A stretch of 64,000 nt of DNA from Lindgomyces ingoldianus (Eukaryota > Ascomycota > Dothideomycetes > Pleosporales > Lindgomycetaceae), in contig NW_022985206.1 of the NCBI RefSeq assembly GCF_010093535.1, forward strand, positions 317,518 to 381,517, written 5' to 3'. The notes under the pieces were generated by a model. That model was not told the DNA's origin, did no database searches, and saw nothing but the letters and a program-made list of their open reading frames with translations. Every line of letters starts with the position of its first letter. Positions within the stretch are counted from its first letter, which is position 1. This document shows, piece by piece, positions 19,597 to 32,634 of this stretch. The position numbers were made by a program, and so were the translations under genes.

Positions 19597-22500
19597 TTAA
19601 ACACTACCTCTTTTAAAAAGTATAGATACCTCTTAACACAACTTAGATTCTAATATAGCCTACACTACGCTATTAGGATCTACAGAAGTTCCTACCTAAA
19701 GTAAAGCTGTCCTAGCAGAACAGATTAATGTGATCTAGGATAACATTAGAGAACTTTAGCAGATTAGTAACAAGGTTAGTAAATTACTAAAACTTAAGTA
19801 AAAAATTACTAACTTTTACTAAAAAGTAATAAAATTACAGAACCTTTTTAAACTTTTAAGCCTCTAGGAAGCAACTAACTAAGCCTATTAAATACATAAA
19901 CTATAAGTAGAGCTAGTAAAAATTTAAAACATTTTAACTAAAAAAGTAAGCATTGCAGCTAAAAAGACTTTAAGACTAGCCTCTCTAAAGCTTTTTAGAG
20001 AATTGTTAAAGAACCTTTAACTATTCTTTATAAGATGTTACCTCTACATGTAATATAATAAAGAAGCATTTTAAACTAACACAGAAATAATATCCTAAAT
20101 AAGACTACACCTAAAAGGCCCCCTTATAATCTAGTTTTAACCCTATGCAGACAATTAGATAAACTTTAGAGTAAATAGTAAAGCACTTACTTTTAAAACA
20201 AAAGAAATATTTAGCAGTATTAAAAATTTTAAAAAAGCTCTAATAGCTATTTATAAAACTTTTAACAAAAAAAAATTACAGCTAATAAATTAAACACTAT
20301 AAAATAAAAAACTAGCCTAGTCTAGAACTATGCAGCACGCTTTAGAGAGCAGCTAGCTATCTATAGATAGACAGACTAGAAGGCCCTCTGCTGTATGTTC
20401 TATAACAGACTAAGTAAAGTAGTAAAAAATAAATTTATACATAGTAAAAAACTAACTACTCTTAAAAATTTTATTATATAAGTAATAACTTATAACAACT
20501 GTTATAGAGAGTGTAAAAAAGAAAAGAAATAAAAAAAAACTCTCTAGAAACTAAAGTTTATTCCTAAGAAAAAAAAGCTTCTATAATATAATAAAAAACT
20601 AATAGACCTTAGTTATGTAAAGTATACATAAAGCCTTCTTTCTAAGAAGAGCTAAGTTCTAGGACATAATAAGCTGCTTTTAATAAAAAAATAATAAAAG
20701 TAGCTAGAGAATAAGGCCTACTTAAACTATAGAAAAGTAGGACATTTCTGCTAAAACTGCCTAGACTTTTAAAAAGAGAAGAATAAAAATACTACTATAA
20801 TAATAAAAGCTATTACTGCTAAATACAGCCTTATAAATAAAGAAATATTAAAAAGACTAAATAATAGACTTTACTAGTAATATAAAGAAAACTATTCTTT
20901 AAACAACTACTTTAAAGTGTATTAAGAGGTAGTTATTTAAAATTTTAGTAGCCTTAATATAGTGTTGCAGGATCTTGCAATTTTTAAGAAATATAAAGAA
21001 AAAACTTAGATCTAAGGATATATTATAAATGTTTAAAAAAGAAAAAAGTAGTTCCCCCTCTAAGACTAGACCCTTAGTACTTTAGTAAAAGAGCTCTTCT
21101 AACAGTTTTAAGAATGCAAATGCTAGAAGTGTAGTTTATAACATAACTATTTAAGCTATTGCATAGTCTTACTTTACTAAATAAACATTAGTAATAACTA
21201 CCTTATGTTTAACATTATATAATAAATAGCTAGAGTTAAGTATAATATTATAGATAAAGAAAAATAATAGCAATTCTTTATTAAGATTAGAGATTAGAAA
21301 CTAGAAGAATTAAGCAGACCTGCCTAGTTTAAAGTCTTAAAGCTAGTACTTAGAAAGCCTAAGACGCTACTCCTAAGCCTAGTAATTAGTAAAAAGGCCT
21401 TAGTAATGCAATAGAGCTATAGTTAGTGCACACTCTACAGAAATAAAACCTATAGCACTAATAATTCCTAATAGAAAGGACACCCTGTTTAAATAGTACA
21501 AACATAAGAATACCTATAGTAGACTTAGAAGAGCCCTCTTAACACATTACATAGACCTAATAATTGTCTATACCTCTAGTACTAGTGCACGCAACAGTAT
21601 TGTATTAAGCACTAGAATAATAAGCACTAAACAGGCTAGTAGCTTACATAGGAAAAGAACTATAACAGCTGCCTATAGCAGGGAACAGCCTTAGCCTATA
21701 AAACTATAAACTATTACACCTGCTAAACAGCCCCTCTACACAAGCAGGAAGGGTAGGCAGCGTGCAAAAAATAAGACAACTATAAGTTTTACTATTTTTA
21801 GTAGAAAGCAGTAAGAAAAAAAGACTATCTAACATTGCATTACTTAGTTAAAGATTATAAATGCAAAGTAGCTAACTGCTATAATTAAAAACATTAAATT
21901 TATAAAAAAAAAAATAAGTTTAATAATAACTTATAAGACATTAACTTTTATCTTTTTTCTAATAAAAAGATTAAATATAATATATTAGCAGTAATTATAG
22001 TAAGATAAGAGGCAGGACATAGTTTAACAACTACCTTTATGTACAAAGGATAGCCTAGACTAGCCCTTGTAGACAGCAGATGCACCTTTACTATAATAAA
22101 CAAGAATTAGGTAGATAAATAAGGCATACTATTCTAAATAAAAGAAAACTTGTTTAAGGTAACCCTTGCTAATGTATTATTAATTAAGTATAGTAAAAGA
22201 TAGATTAACCTAGAAACTTATAAAAAGGACCTTAAAACTTCTAATACAAGAGACTAAAGGTCTATAAATATACTTTAGCTAAGAGGCAAGTATAACATAA
22301 TTTTAGGCTATAACTAGCTTAAAACATATAACTCTGCAATTAATTAGAGAACTATAACTATAAAAACTTCTAATAACTACGCACATATAACCTAGTTAGC
22401 ATGCTATAATAACTAATGCCTAATCTATAAATAAGTAAAACAGAGTAGTAGTTACTACTTTAAGAAAAAAAAACCTTAGAAGTTTCTATGCTAAGAGCTA

Positions 22501-24763
22501 AAAGCTTAGGTAATAAAAATAATAAAAGAAAAACTTAAAAAAGTCTCTTATAAAAAAATTAAGGTAAATAAAGATGTAGAATAAATTAGTGTCTTTTAAA
22601 TCTAAAAAAAAGGTAGCATCTTAGCAGAGTATAAAGACTACAAGGATATGTTTAAGACATCTAAAGACCTTAAAAAGCTACTACTACACTAGCCTTAGGA
22701 TTATACTATTAACTTAATAAAAAATTATAATTTAAAAACCTATAGGCTTTACCTTTTAATAAGGGTATAGAAAAAAGCTTTATAGAAATATATTAACAGA
22801 ATGTTAGCATAAAGCTATATCTAAGAAAGCCACAGCTCTGTAGCCTTAGCTGTAGTTTTTGTAAAAAAGAAAGAAAAAAAAATCTAAGTCTGTTAAGACT
22901 ACTAAACTCTAAATAATAACATAATCTAAGATTAGTTTCTCTTACTAATTATATAGGATATTATAAACTAGTTAAAAGAAACCTAGTACTTTATAAAATT
23001 TAACGTACAAGACAGATTTAATAAGATAAGGATAAGAGAGAAAGATAAGTAGCTTACAGTGTTTTAGACTCTGTAAGGACTTTATAAACTATTAGTAATG
23101 CTATTTAGCTTAATAAATACCTTAGTAATATTCTAGTAAATTATTAACATAGCTCTTAATCTATACTTTAATGTCTTTACTTTAGTATATCTAGATAACG
23201 TTCTTATCTATTTAAAAGACACCCTAGAAGATTATGTACAGAAGGTACAAAAAATCTTAGAATAGCTTAGAAAGTACAGACTTCACCTGCAGCTCTCTAA
23301 ATGCAAATTCTATGTTACTAAGATAGAATACTTAAAATTTATAATTAATAGCAAAGAAATAAAGATTAACCTAGCTAAAATATAAAAGGTACTAAAATAG
23401 CTAGAACCTATAATAGTTAAAGAAGTAAAAGGATTCTTAGGATTATTAGGCTATGTTAGACAAATAATTAAGAACTACTTAAAAATTACTATACTATTAA
23501 TAAACGCTACTACTAAAAAGTAGGTAATAGCAAAATTTATCTAGACCTTATAAATAAATAAAGCATTTTTAGCACTAAAATAAGCTATAACAGTTAAACT
23601 AGTGCTAAGGATGTATAACCTACAGTTAGATACTAAGATCTACACAGATGCATCTCTAGAAGCTAGCAGAGCTGCACTCTATTAGAAACAGGAAGACAGA
23701 AAATAGCACCTAGTAGCATACTATTCTGCTAAGTTTTTAGGACCTAAAGCAGGTTACAGCATACTTAATAAAGAACTAAAAGTAATACTAAACGCTGTAA
23801 GAGTCTAGGCTATAGAACTATACAGAATAGCAAAACTCTTTTACATTATAATAGACTATGCAAATTTAGTTACATTCTTAACAGTAAAGAAGCTCTTGCT
23901 AATGCATGTAAGATAGGTAATAGAGCTTGCCTAATTTAACTGTATTATTAAATATGTCCTAGGAGCATAGAACTAGCAGGCTAACGCCCTTAGCTAAAGG
24001 CTAGATTACTTTAATAGAGAGAAGGAAAAAACTAAGAAATTTGCGCTCTTTAAGAAAACTAATAAAAGATAAATCTATAACAGGCTCTAACTTATAAAAG
24101 AATTCTGCATGCTTACAGCTAGTAAGTAAGAATAAAAAAATTTAATTTAGGAATATTATAAATCCCTAATGTTTAGACACCTAGGAATAGGCACCCTACA
24201 GAAGAAGCTAAGAGCTGCTATTTTTTAACAAATACTAAAAGTAAAGCAACTATGCACAGAAGTGCTTAGAGAGTGTAATACCTATAACAGAAATAACTTA
24301 TAAAGGTATAAGACCTATAGATACCTATAACTAATTAAAGCACTAAAATTACTATAAATAATAATTATAATAGACTTTATTATAGAACTACCTTTGTCTA
24401 AAGAACTAGGGATAGAAAGGATGTGCAACATAATTATAGTAGCCCTAGATAAAACTACTAAGTATCTGCACACTTAGCCCTTAAAAAAAACTATAACAGC
24501 TAAAAAATTTATTTATAAATTAAAGCAAAACATAATATTAGTACATAGATGCTTTAAAATTATTATCTTTAACTAAGATAAGCTGTTTACTAGCAGATTC
24601 TAGAAAGTAGTAATAAGGCACTTTAGTATAACACATAAACTTTTAACAGCCTACTACCTACAGACAAACAGCTAGACTAAAAAGGTAAATGTAGAAGTAG
24701 AAAAGTATTTAAGGAAGTACATCTTTTACACCTAAAATAATTAGGCAGTATAGCTTTTAATAG

Positions 24764-25016
24764 TGTTGAATGGACTCTCTGCTAGCTAGCACTTGGTGTC
24801 AGCAAATGCGTACGAGACGGAGAGGTTTGCACAGTGTAAACATCGCACAGGGGTGTTAGGTAACTGGTGTTAATTGCTTCTTGTTGTTTTCTATTGTACA
24901 AAGGAAAAGGGTTAATATAGTCCTAAACTCTGCGCATGGATCTCTGTGCACAGGGATCTAGGCGCATCTAAGCCACGTAACTATTAACTAGGCGCCTAAA
25001 TATTACTATTTAGACA
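24764..25016 (-). repeat. Copia LTR (3' LTR of the minus-strand element)
   Basis: The outer part (24764 to about 24900) is unmutated (TGG, TCAGC, CGAGACGG retained); the inner part carries CTA/TAA where the other LTR has CCG/CGA/TGA. Confidence 0.95.
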
Positions 25017-25044
25017 TTAGTAACTTTTTCTTTTTTCTTTATAT

Positions 25045-28000
25045 AAGACTTGCCTTATTTACACATACAGTAGACAGGTTGCTATAAGGCCCTTTTTGCC
25101 TATCTTATACAGGCTTAAGTCTGTTAACTAACGCTTTAACTCTAACAGTTAGTTAGTTGTATAAAATTAGTTCCTTAAGAGCAGAGTTTAGCGCCTTCTT
25201 TGTATAGGCATCTATAGAGTTGTCTCTTCTATTAATTTACCTAATCTTTATAATCTCTCTCTTCTTATATAATTCTTAAATTAATATAATATTAATTATA
25301 AGTCTTTTTTTATTTATTATTTTAAGCTTTATAAGACATTTATATAGAGATCTTAAATCTATGCATAGTACAATAGGTACAGAAGGTATTCTAAGCATAC
25401 ATGTAATTTAGTTAATAGTTGTACTTAGTGCAATTGCGCAGTTAAATCCTCCCACTATTCTGTACAGCTTACTAGCTAGGACAGAGCAGGTAACGCGTTT
25501 ACACTTAGAGAAGTTCTAGTATATAATATTACCTATAATTTTAAAGTTATATAAGTTTCTAGTTTACTACTTAGTCTTAAGAATAATAAAAAAGCTAAGC
25601 TATAAACTTAGGTCTTTATTATTTATAAATAATCTGTTAGTAAAAATAAACAACTTTATATAAAAAAGATTAAGTAGTATATATAATAATTCTTTATTTT
25701 AGTTATTAATTTGCTATTAGATTTATATATTTAATGCCTTAATATTATTATACAACAGTAATATAACTTAAGCAGCAGTAGACAGGTTAAATGCTGCCTT
25801 AGGTTAACATATTAATGCAATATAGGCACCTTGCGCGCGCTGTTTAACGTACTTCTGCGCAGCATCCTCTACCTTAGACTTTATTGTGTGTAGATTCCTA
25901 GCTTAACTTTTTTATATAAAAATAATATTATTTTATATAAAGTAAATCTTTCCTTTATTAAATTTAATAGCTTAATTATGTAATAGTATAGTCTTAGGCT
26001 TTACTTAGAAGTTAGCTTTAAGCAATTTTTCTTTCTCTCTTTATGCAAAATTAGCTGTAATAATACTAAAGGTATTATCTGTTTATAGTCCTATAATACT
26101 AAATACTATTAAGCCTTTATATATAATTAATAAGCATAGATTATATAATAAGGTTTTTATAAAAAGTCTATTTTTATAATAGTTATAGTATGTTTTAAAC
26201 TAATATAAGCCTAACTCTGCTGCGCTGTATAGTAGTTATACAACTCTAAATATTGTGTGTAGAGAGAAGCTTTTACAGAGTTCTTTTAGTAGTTATGTAA
26301 AGAGAGTGCAAATAAGCTTATTTATTAATTATACATATGCCTAAGTAATATTACATAGTTTACAGTGCATGTTGTATAAAGCTATTAGTAATAGGCTAAT
26401 AGCTAGAATTAACCTCTAACTTATTTTCTAAATTATAGAAAACTATATAAGAATCTCTTTCTTTTTCTTATTTAAATGTTCTATAAATATAAGTTATAAC
26501 TTTTTATACAGTTTTATTAATTTTTCTTTAACTTTATATATAAGTTAAAGGTTAAAGATCTATCCTTTATAAATTAATAGATTATATAAAAGTACCTTAA
26601 ACATGCTACTTATAATTAAACTCTTTATTTCTGTATAGTCTAATTCTTTAAATAGTCTTCTAGGTATTGTAATTACACTATTTACATAGAGCTTAATTAC
26701 TAGCGCGTAGTCTTCCTTTTTCTTTTAAGTTAGAAATATTATAGCCTGTAGATTTTTACATAGTCTCTCTTAGCCTTTTTTAGCTAGCTATAGTTCTAGT
26801 TCTAGTTTATACAATAAATCTAATGCTGCTTAAGGGGCTATTTTATGTAGTTTATTAACTAGGGTTAGTTGCTTGCGTAGGCAACCTCTCTTTTATGCCT
26901 ATAGAGGATCCCTTTATACTAGGGCTAGTTTATCTAGATCTAGCAATTCTTGTGCAGGTTTATCTTTATCCTTTATATAATAATATAGTATAACTTGCAT
27001 GTAGTAGAGTCTTACTAGACTATTTTTTATTTTAATAATAATGTCTAAGGCCTTAATTCTCTTTACTATGTGCAGTCCTGTCTATCCCTTCTTCTCTTAC
27101 CACATCTTTACTTTAGAACTAAGTAAAAGATTTAGTACTTTATATAAAGTTAGGCTATTTTAGGTATTAATTACATAATTAATATTAACTTTTACTCTCT
27201 TACTTTAAAGCATCTTTATTGCCTTTTATACAGCATTAGCTTACGTAATAATATTAGAGGATAGTGTAAAATCTATGTTAATTCTTAGGTATGTTCTAAA
27301 CATAAGTAATGTAAGTATAAGACTGTTTAGTTTTACTATATTATTTAGGGCTTTAACAGCTATCTATAACACTAACTTATTATTTATATAATTATCTAAT
27401 TCTGCATAAAGGATATTGTACACATGTTGCAGTAGTGCGTGCGCGCGCTTAATCTTCCCTAAAGCCTAATAGGCCTCTACTAGCATTTATTAACACGTTG
27501 CTCCTACAATCTTTACATAATTCTAGAAGTTTTTAGATGCAAAGTTTATACTAGGGTTATGTATAATATAATTAAGTAGGCCTTAGTATGTGTTAATCTA
27601 ACACTTGTAAAGCGTGTCCTAGGTATCTTATATAAACATTAATTTTAAAAAGGTTACTACTTAGAATAATATATCTATGTTAATTACATGTAGTACATCT
27701 TAGTTACTAATTTATATAACATTAATTACTATTTTATAATTAAAGTATAAATTATCTTTAATTATAAACTTAAATCTTTATAGTGCTAGGTTATGCAGCT
27801 AATACATATAGCAAAACTTCTTAATCTTTTTAAGTATAAAGAGATTAATGTTATGTCTAGCGTTTTTAAGCATTATGTAAAGTTGTTTTATACAAGAATA
27901 GCTAAATCTTCTATATAGTTATTAAAGTTTATGTTTAGTAAAAAAAAACATTAATTCCTTCTTTTATACATTAAAGAATAAATAACTCTATTTTTGTATA

Positions 28001-30380
28001 ACTAGAATAGTATTCCTATTACTTTATATAATTACATTCTACACGTTGTTAAAGTACGCACCTATTTAGTCTATGTCTGCCAGAGACAGTAGGAACAGTG
28101 TTAGGGTGTCTAGAATGTGATACATTATGTTACTAACTAAGTTAGTAATTTATACAGTACTAATTAATTCTGTTAATTTTTATTTTTTAAAGCTAATACT
28201 TTTTTTTTTTAGTGTCTAGTCTACTTTTATACAAGAGAATTTTTACAAGTATGCTTTAAGTTATAACTTCTCTATAGTAGAGATCCTTACTGTGCTAGTA
28301 TCTTATAGTTTACCTTAGTATACTATACAGTATTAATCTTTAAGGATAAACTGTTCTGCGTATTCTTTAAGTTCTAGGCTATAGATGTCCTCTACAGTCG
28401 CGCAGTAAAGAAATGCAGTATTAGTAAAGTAGTTAATAATCTTCTTACTTTTCTTTTTATTTAGGTTGTTGTTATTGTGTAACTTCTCTTTCTTCTACTT
28501 TAGTTTACTTTTAAACTTTTAAATGTACACATTTACCTCCTTACACATTAGTGTCTTATTATAGAATTTTTTATATAAAGAGATATATTAGTGTTTTACA
28601 TAGAATTAATCTATATAAAGATAATTTATTAACTAACATTTTTCTTTATAACAGACAAAGCATTGCTTTAATTATATAGAGGACTATAGTCTAAATAATT
28701 CTTTATATCCCCTTAGGCTTCTTCTATGTTATTAATAGCTATGTGTACGTAGTAAGCTATATTACCTATTAGTGTAGTACGCGTCCTAGAATTTATTTAT
28801 AAATGCATTATTCTGTTAATTAATTATAACCTAAAGTGCTAAATAAAGGTTACTGTATAGTGCCTTACATGTAGGCTTAATTAAGAACATTGCTTATTTA
28901 AGTTTAAGTTGCCCTTAGCATGCTTATATAATAGCAGTGTAAAGCAGTATCTTACCTTAGAATTATAAACTAAGAGCTTTTTATGTAAAAGTAAGTTTAT
29001 TAATTATAGCTTTAAAAGCTTTATGTAAGGTTTTTATAAAGTTCTTTTACTTACTTTATGTAAAGCTTATTATTGTCTAATCTGTCTAATACTAGTTATA
29101 GTTTATATTAGTATTAAAGTAATTACTAAGCTACTTATACAGTAACTTTTATAATTATCCTAGACTAATATTGTAAAGGTAGAACATGTGTGCGCGCTCT
29201 TTAAAAATATTAGAAAAAATGCTTATATATAATGCCTTAAAGATAGTAAGGCGTTAGCAGAGCTTAATAAATACTATAGCCTTATTAGCTAAGATATTAT
29301 ATAGTTGCTTTATGTAGTTATTTTTTTTCCTTTATGCCTTCTAAAATTATATAACCTTTTTAGGCGTAAAGTTCTCTACTGTAATATCTTGTGTAAGTAG
29401 AAGTTAGTATAGATTGTACAGTAATTAAATTGTATATAGTAGGTACAAGCTTTAGAGAATCTTATGCAGAGCTGTAGCTACAGGAATATGTAGCTGCCTA
29501 GTTATACTTTTATATAGTAAGCTATTATAAAGTAGTTGTACTAATTACAGAGAAAGTATTAGGTCTATAGGTAATTTATACAGAGACATCCTCTGTTACG
29601 TTAAGACTAGCAATAGTAGTAATAGTTTTATATAATGCTTTAGTAAAATAGTAAACATGTGTTCTTCTCTTATAAGTCTGTATAGTGTAGTAGCCTTTAT
29701 TATGTCCTTTTTAAAGCTAATGCCCTTATTTTATAAAGTAGTAATTAGTTCTTATAAAAATAGTTAGCTAAAATCTTTAAAGTGTACAAGCTTCTACTTT
29801 ATAAAGTTGTTTTAAAAGTTCTTAAGTGTACATATGTCTATTGCGCTTAACATGCAAAGTTTTATAATTAAGTTAGCTGTGTACAAATTAAGCTTCTTCT
29901 TAAGTATATTATTTAATAGTTTAATCTTATTTACCTAATCTTTAATATTTGTCTACTCTGCTAAGGTCTTTACTAAGATGCTTATAAAAAGTATGTATTA
30001 GTTATATATTAATACATTATGTTAGCTAGTTATAGATAAAGCTAGTGTTACTTATTACTTTATAGTAGTTAATTATGCGTTATTACACGCTGTCTTACTT
30101 CTTGTTGTACGCTGCCTCTAAACAGCCTTATGTAAAAAGATAAAATAGACCTTCTAGCGTTAAACAAGCACTACTATTTATACAATACCTCTAAACAGTA
30201 TTGTACAGATAGGTTTCTTGCTCTTACTTAGGTAACTAAACAGAGATTTACAGCTACTTGCATATAAATTAGACTCTGTCTTTACTCTTGCTAATTTACA
30301 GTTAAAGTAGTAAAAAAAAAGGATTTTTCTTATACACAAACTTTTAAATAGAAAGGTACAAGAAGAGCTTCCTCTCTTAC
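25045..30380 (-). pseudogene. Copia gag-pol remnant
   Basis: The clearest part is the reverse transcriptase on the minus strand, about 26060-26710. It shows YALVIKLYVNSVITIPRRLF, a VKEKL segment, a FSIIQKIS-RLILA stretch (fungal Copia: SPTIQRxSQRLILA), ITQAYVQ near 26335-26352 and LQTDNT near 26071-26100 for the catalytic QTDDT. This is the RT pattern of fungal Ty1/Copia elements. Integrase and Gag should lie at about 27-30.3 kb on the same strand, but I could not assign motifs there with confidence. Confidence 0.75.
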
Positions 30381-30401
30381 AGTATTTAAACTACTAATTA
30401 G

Positions 30402-30654
30402 TGTTAAATAGACTCTCTGCTAGCTAGCACTTAGTGTTAGTAAATGCGTACAAGACAGAGAGGTTTGCACAGTGTAAACATTGCACAGGGGTGTTAGGTA
30501 ACTAGTGTTAATTGCTTCTTGTTGTTTTCTATTGTACAAAGGAAAGGGGTTAATATAGTCCTAAACTCTGCGCACAGATCTCTGTGCACAGGGATCCGGG
30601 CGCATCCGAGCCACGTGACTATCAACCAGGCGCCTGAATATCACTATTCAGACA
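30402..30654 (-). repeat. Copia LTR (5' LTR of the minus-strand element)
   Basis: Its outer end (about 30590-30654) keeps CCGGG, CCGAG and TGAC, whereas its inner end is mutated, the mirror image of the other LTR. Confidence 0.95.
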
Positions 30655-32019
30655 AATAGCATAGTTAGCTATTAATAACATAGAATTAGCTATAACTAAG
30701 AAAACTCTATATAAAGCTAATTTTAGGTATAACCTTTATTTTGTGTTACATAGGAACTAACTTATAGACCTATAGAAGTTAGTAGACTAGCTAACAGACT
30801 TATAGCAGATATATAAAAAGTTAGCTATTAAAGCTAGGTCTAGCAGAAAAATAATAGAGAAATATGTAAATAAATTATAATAACTAGGACTAGAAATCTA
30901 CCTAGGGGATTATGTGTATCTTAATATAAAAAACTTTAAAACACCTAGACCTTCTAAGAAGCTAGTAGAAAAAAAAATAAGACCTTATAAAGTTTTATAA
31001 ACTTAATAAGACAACTGCAAGCTTAAGCTTCCCTTACACATAAAAATCTACCTGTAGTTCTATATCTCTAGATTAAAAAAGGCACCTAAAAAGATTCCCT
31101 TATCTATGTAAGAATAAGAAGATAAAGAAACAGAATATAAAGTTAAACACATTATAAGTAATTAAAAAAACTAGAAGGAATTTCTAGTAAAATAGAAAAA
31201 GTAGCTTACTAGTAAGAACATATAAAAACTAGCTAAGAATTTAAGAAACGCGCAGCTATTAGTACAAGGGTACCTTTAGGATTATCTAAAAGAAACTAGC
31301 TAGGCAATAAGGCACTTATATTAAAAAAAATAGCTATATTATTACTAGATAGTAGCAGCCTTTAGAGACAAGTCCTAGCTAATAAAGGTTAAGAAGAAGG
31401 ACAGCTCTTTACTTTAGCCTTAAGAGCTTCTATCTTGTCTAAGGAGAAAAAGTCCCCCTTTAAGTACTTTACACACTAAGCCTCTAATAAATCTAATAAT
31501 TTTTAGATATAATCCTATTTAAAACGCTTCTTATCCCTTGCCTTTAAAGTTTCCTAACTCTGTTGTAACATCTCTTCTTATAAATAGAGCTGCTTGTAAT
31601 CCTAAACTAGCTGTTTATCTAGTAGTGCTTAGTCTCTAGCCTAAAAAGCCTTAGCAGAATAAAGAAGTTTCTCTCTCTCTCTCTCTAAGCATTCTTATGC
31701 AGCATTAGATATAAAAGTGTTGCACCTGTTATTTTTCTTTACACACTTAATGTACTTGTCTAAGGACAGTGTTAACACATATAACAACCCTAAAAACTAG
31801 TAAGCGCTGTAGGGCCTTATCTTTATCTAGTAAAAAGAGTTAAAATAAAAAGCAACATAGAGATAATAGAATAAATAAGACTAACAAGCTATTTAGTATA
31901 AGAAAAATAGATGTTAAGGATGCTTTCTAGTAGGTAGACACCTACTTTATAAATAAACTTTTACTAACACAGTTGTGTAAGCAGAGCAGTAAGGACGCTG
32001 CTAGGGAGGAGGGGCAGCG

Positions 32020-32634
32020 TGTTATAGTCTATAGTTAGACTAACATAACTCTACTAGCAGTGCTCCACAATCTAGCCAGATTAGGACAGGGCTTGCTTAT
32101 AGACTAATTAGAGGTCACAGAGGCGGCGCAGCTGCCTGCAGTAATAGAAGAATGTGTTGTCTAATAAGGAATAGAACGCAAGGCCTAAGGGAGCTTAGTA
32201 AGCTCTAGTAAGCTAGACAAGTTAGTAGTAGGGCTAACTTAAGGAACTTATCTAAACTTGCCTAAACTCCCCTTAGCGCCCTAGCACATGTATATAGTTC
32301 CTACATTAAACAACCTTTAGAAGGTGTGTTTAATGTTTAGTTTATTCTTTATATAGACTAAGTAGCATTTAGCTTTCTAAAAAGCTGTAATACTATCTGT
32401 ATATCTTACACTATATATACCTCTAACCCTGTCTAACAGGACTGTTTAACCCTAGCCTCCCTACTGCCGCACATAGGGCAAACTACAATCTGGTCACCCT
32501 AAGAAACTCTCTATTAGCCCAATAGCCTATACGTAGGACTGTACACCCTACCGGTTGGCCCCTACCATCCGTCCTACTCCTCCCCTAGGAATACCATGAG
32601 ACCCGAGTGCTTCCACGAAGCAAGGATTGTAACA
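32020..32634 (+). repeat. Right LTR of the Gypsy element
   Basis: The inner part (32020 to about 32460) has TAG/CTA where the left LTR keeps TGG/CCA. From about 32470 to the end it is unmutated. Confidence 0.95.

Larger units (their letters stand above)
24764..30654 (-). mobile_element. Ty1/Copia retrotransposon nested in Gypsy integrase
   Basis: Two 253-bp LTRs (24764-25016, 30402-30654) flanked by a perfect AATAG duplication (24759-24763, 30655-30659). Orientation is minus: on that strand a purine tract (AAAGAAAAAAGAAAAAG, near 25023-25042) abuts the LTR at 24764-25016, as a polypurine tract should, and the reverse transcriptase reads on the minus strand. Total length is 5,891 bp. It is RIP-mutated inside, but its outermost 100 bases or so are not, although they lie in the middle of mutated Gypsy sequence. 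Confidence 0.95.
19700..31330 (+). pseudogene. Gypsy gag-pol remnant (interrupted at 24764-30654)
   Basis: Reading through TAG/TAA on the + strand: Gag with a zinc knuckle remnant near 20714-20762 (NYRKVGHFC-NC, first Cys changed to Tyr); an aspartic protease near 22050-22330 (LVDSRCTF for the usual D-S/T-G, and an IILGYNQL segment); reverse transcriptase about 22600-23300 with VCQDYQTLNN and YLDN at 23187-23198 for YLDD; RNase H about 23600-23950 with IYTDAS; and integrase from about 24120, cut at 24763 after the stretch TAYYLQTNSQT and resuming at 30660. A chromodomain-like end lies near 31130-31290 (YKVKHIISN...FLVKQKK). About 30 kinds of change fit Trp/Gln codons turned to stops. Confidence 0.9.
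18982..32634 (+). mobile_element. Ty3/Gypsy chromovirus-type retrotransposon, RIP-degraded, with nested Copia
   Basis: Two LTRs of exactly 615 bp (18982-19596, 32020-32634) begin TGTTA and end TAACA, flanked by a perfect 5-bp duplication TTACA (18977-18981, 32635-32639). A purine-rich tract (AGGGAGGAGGGGCAGC) directly precedes the right LTR, agreeing with + orientation. The internal order protease, reverse transcriptase, RNase H, integrase, chromodomain defines Ty3/Gypsy, with the chromodomain pointing to the chromovirus branch. Subtracting the nested Copia and its duplication leaves about 7.76 kb, a normal full length. All coding frames are destroyed by TAG/TAA. Confidence 0.95.
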
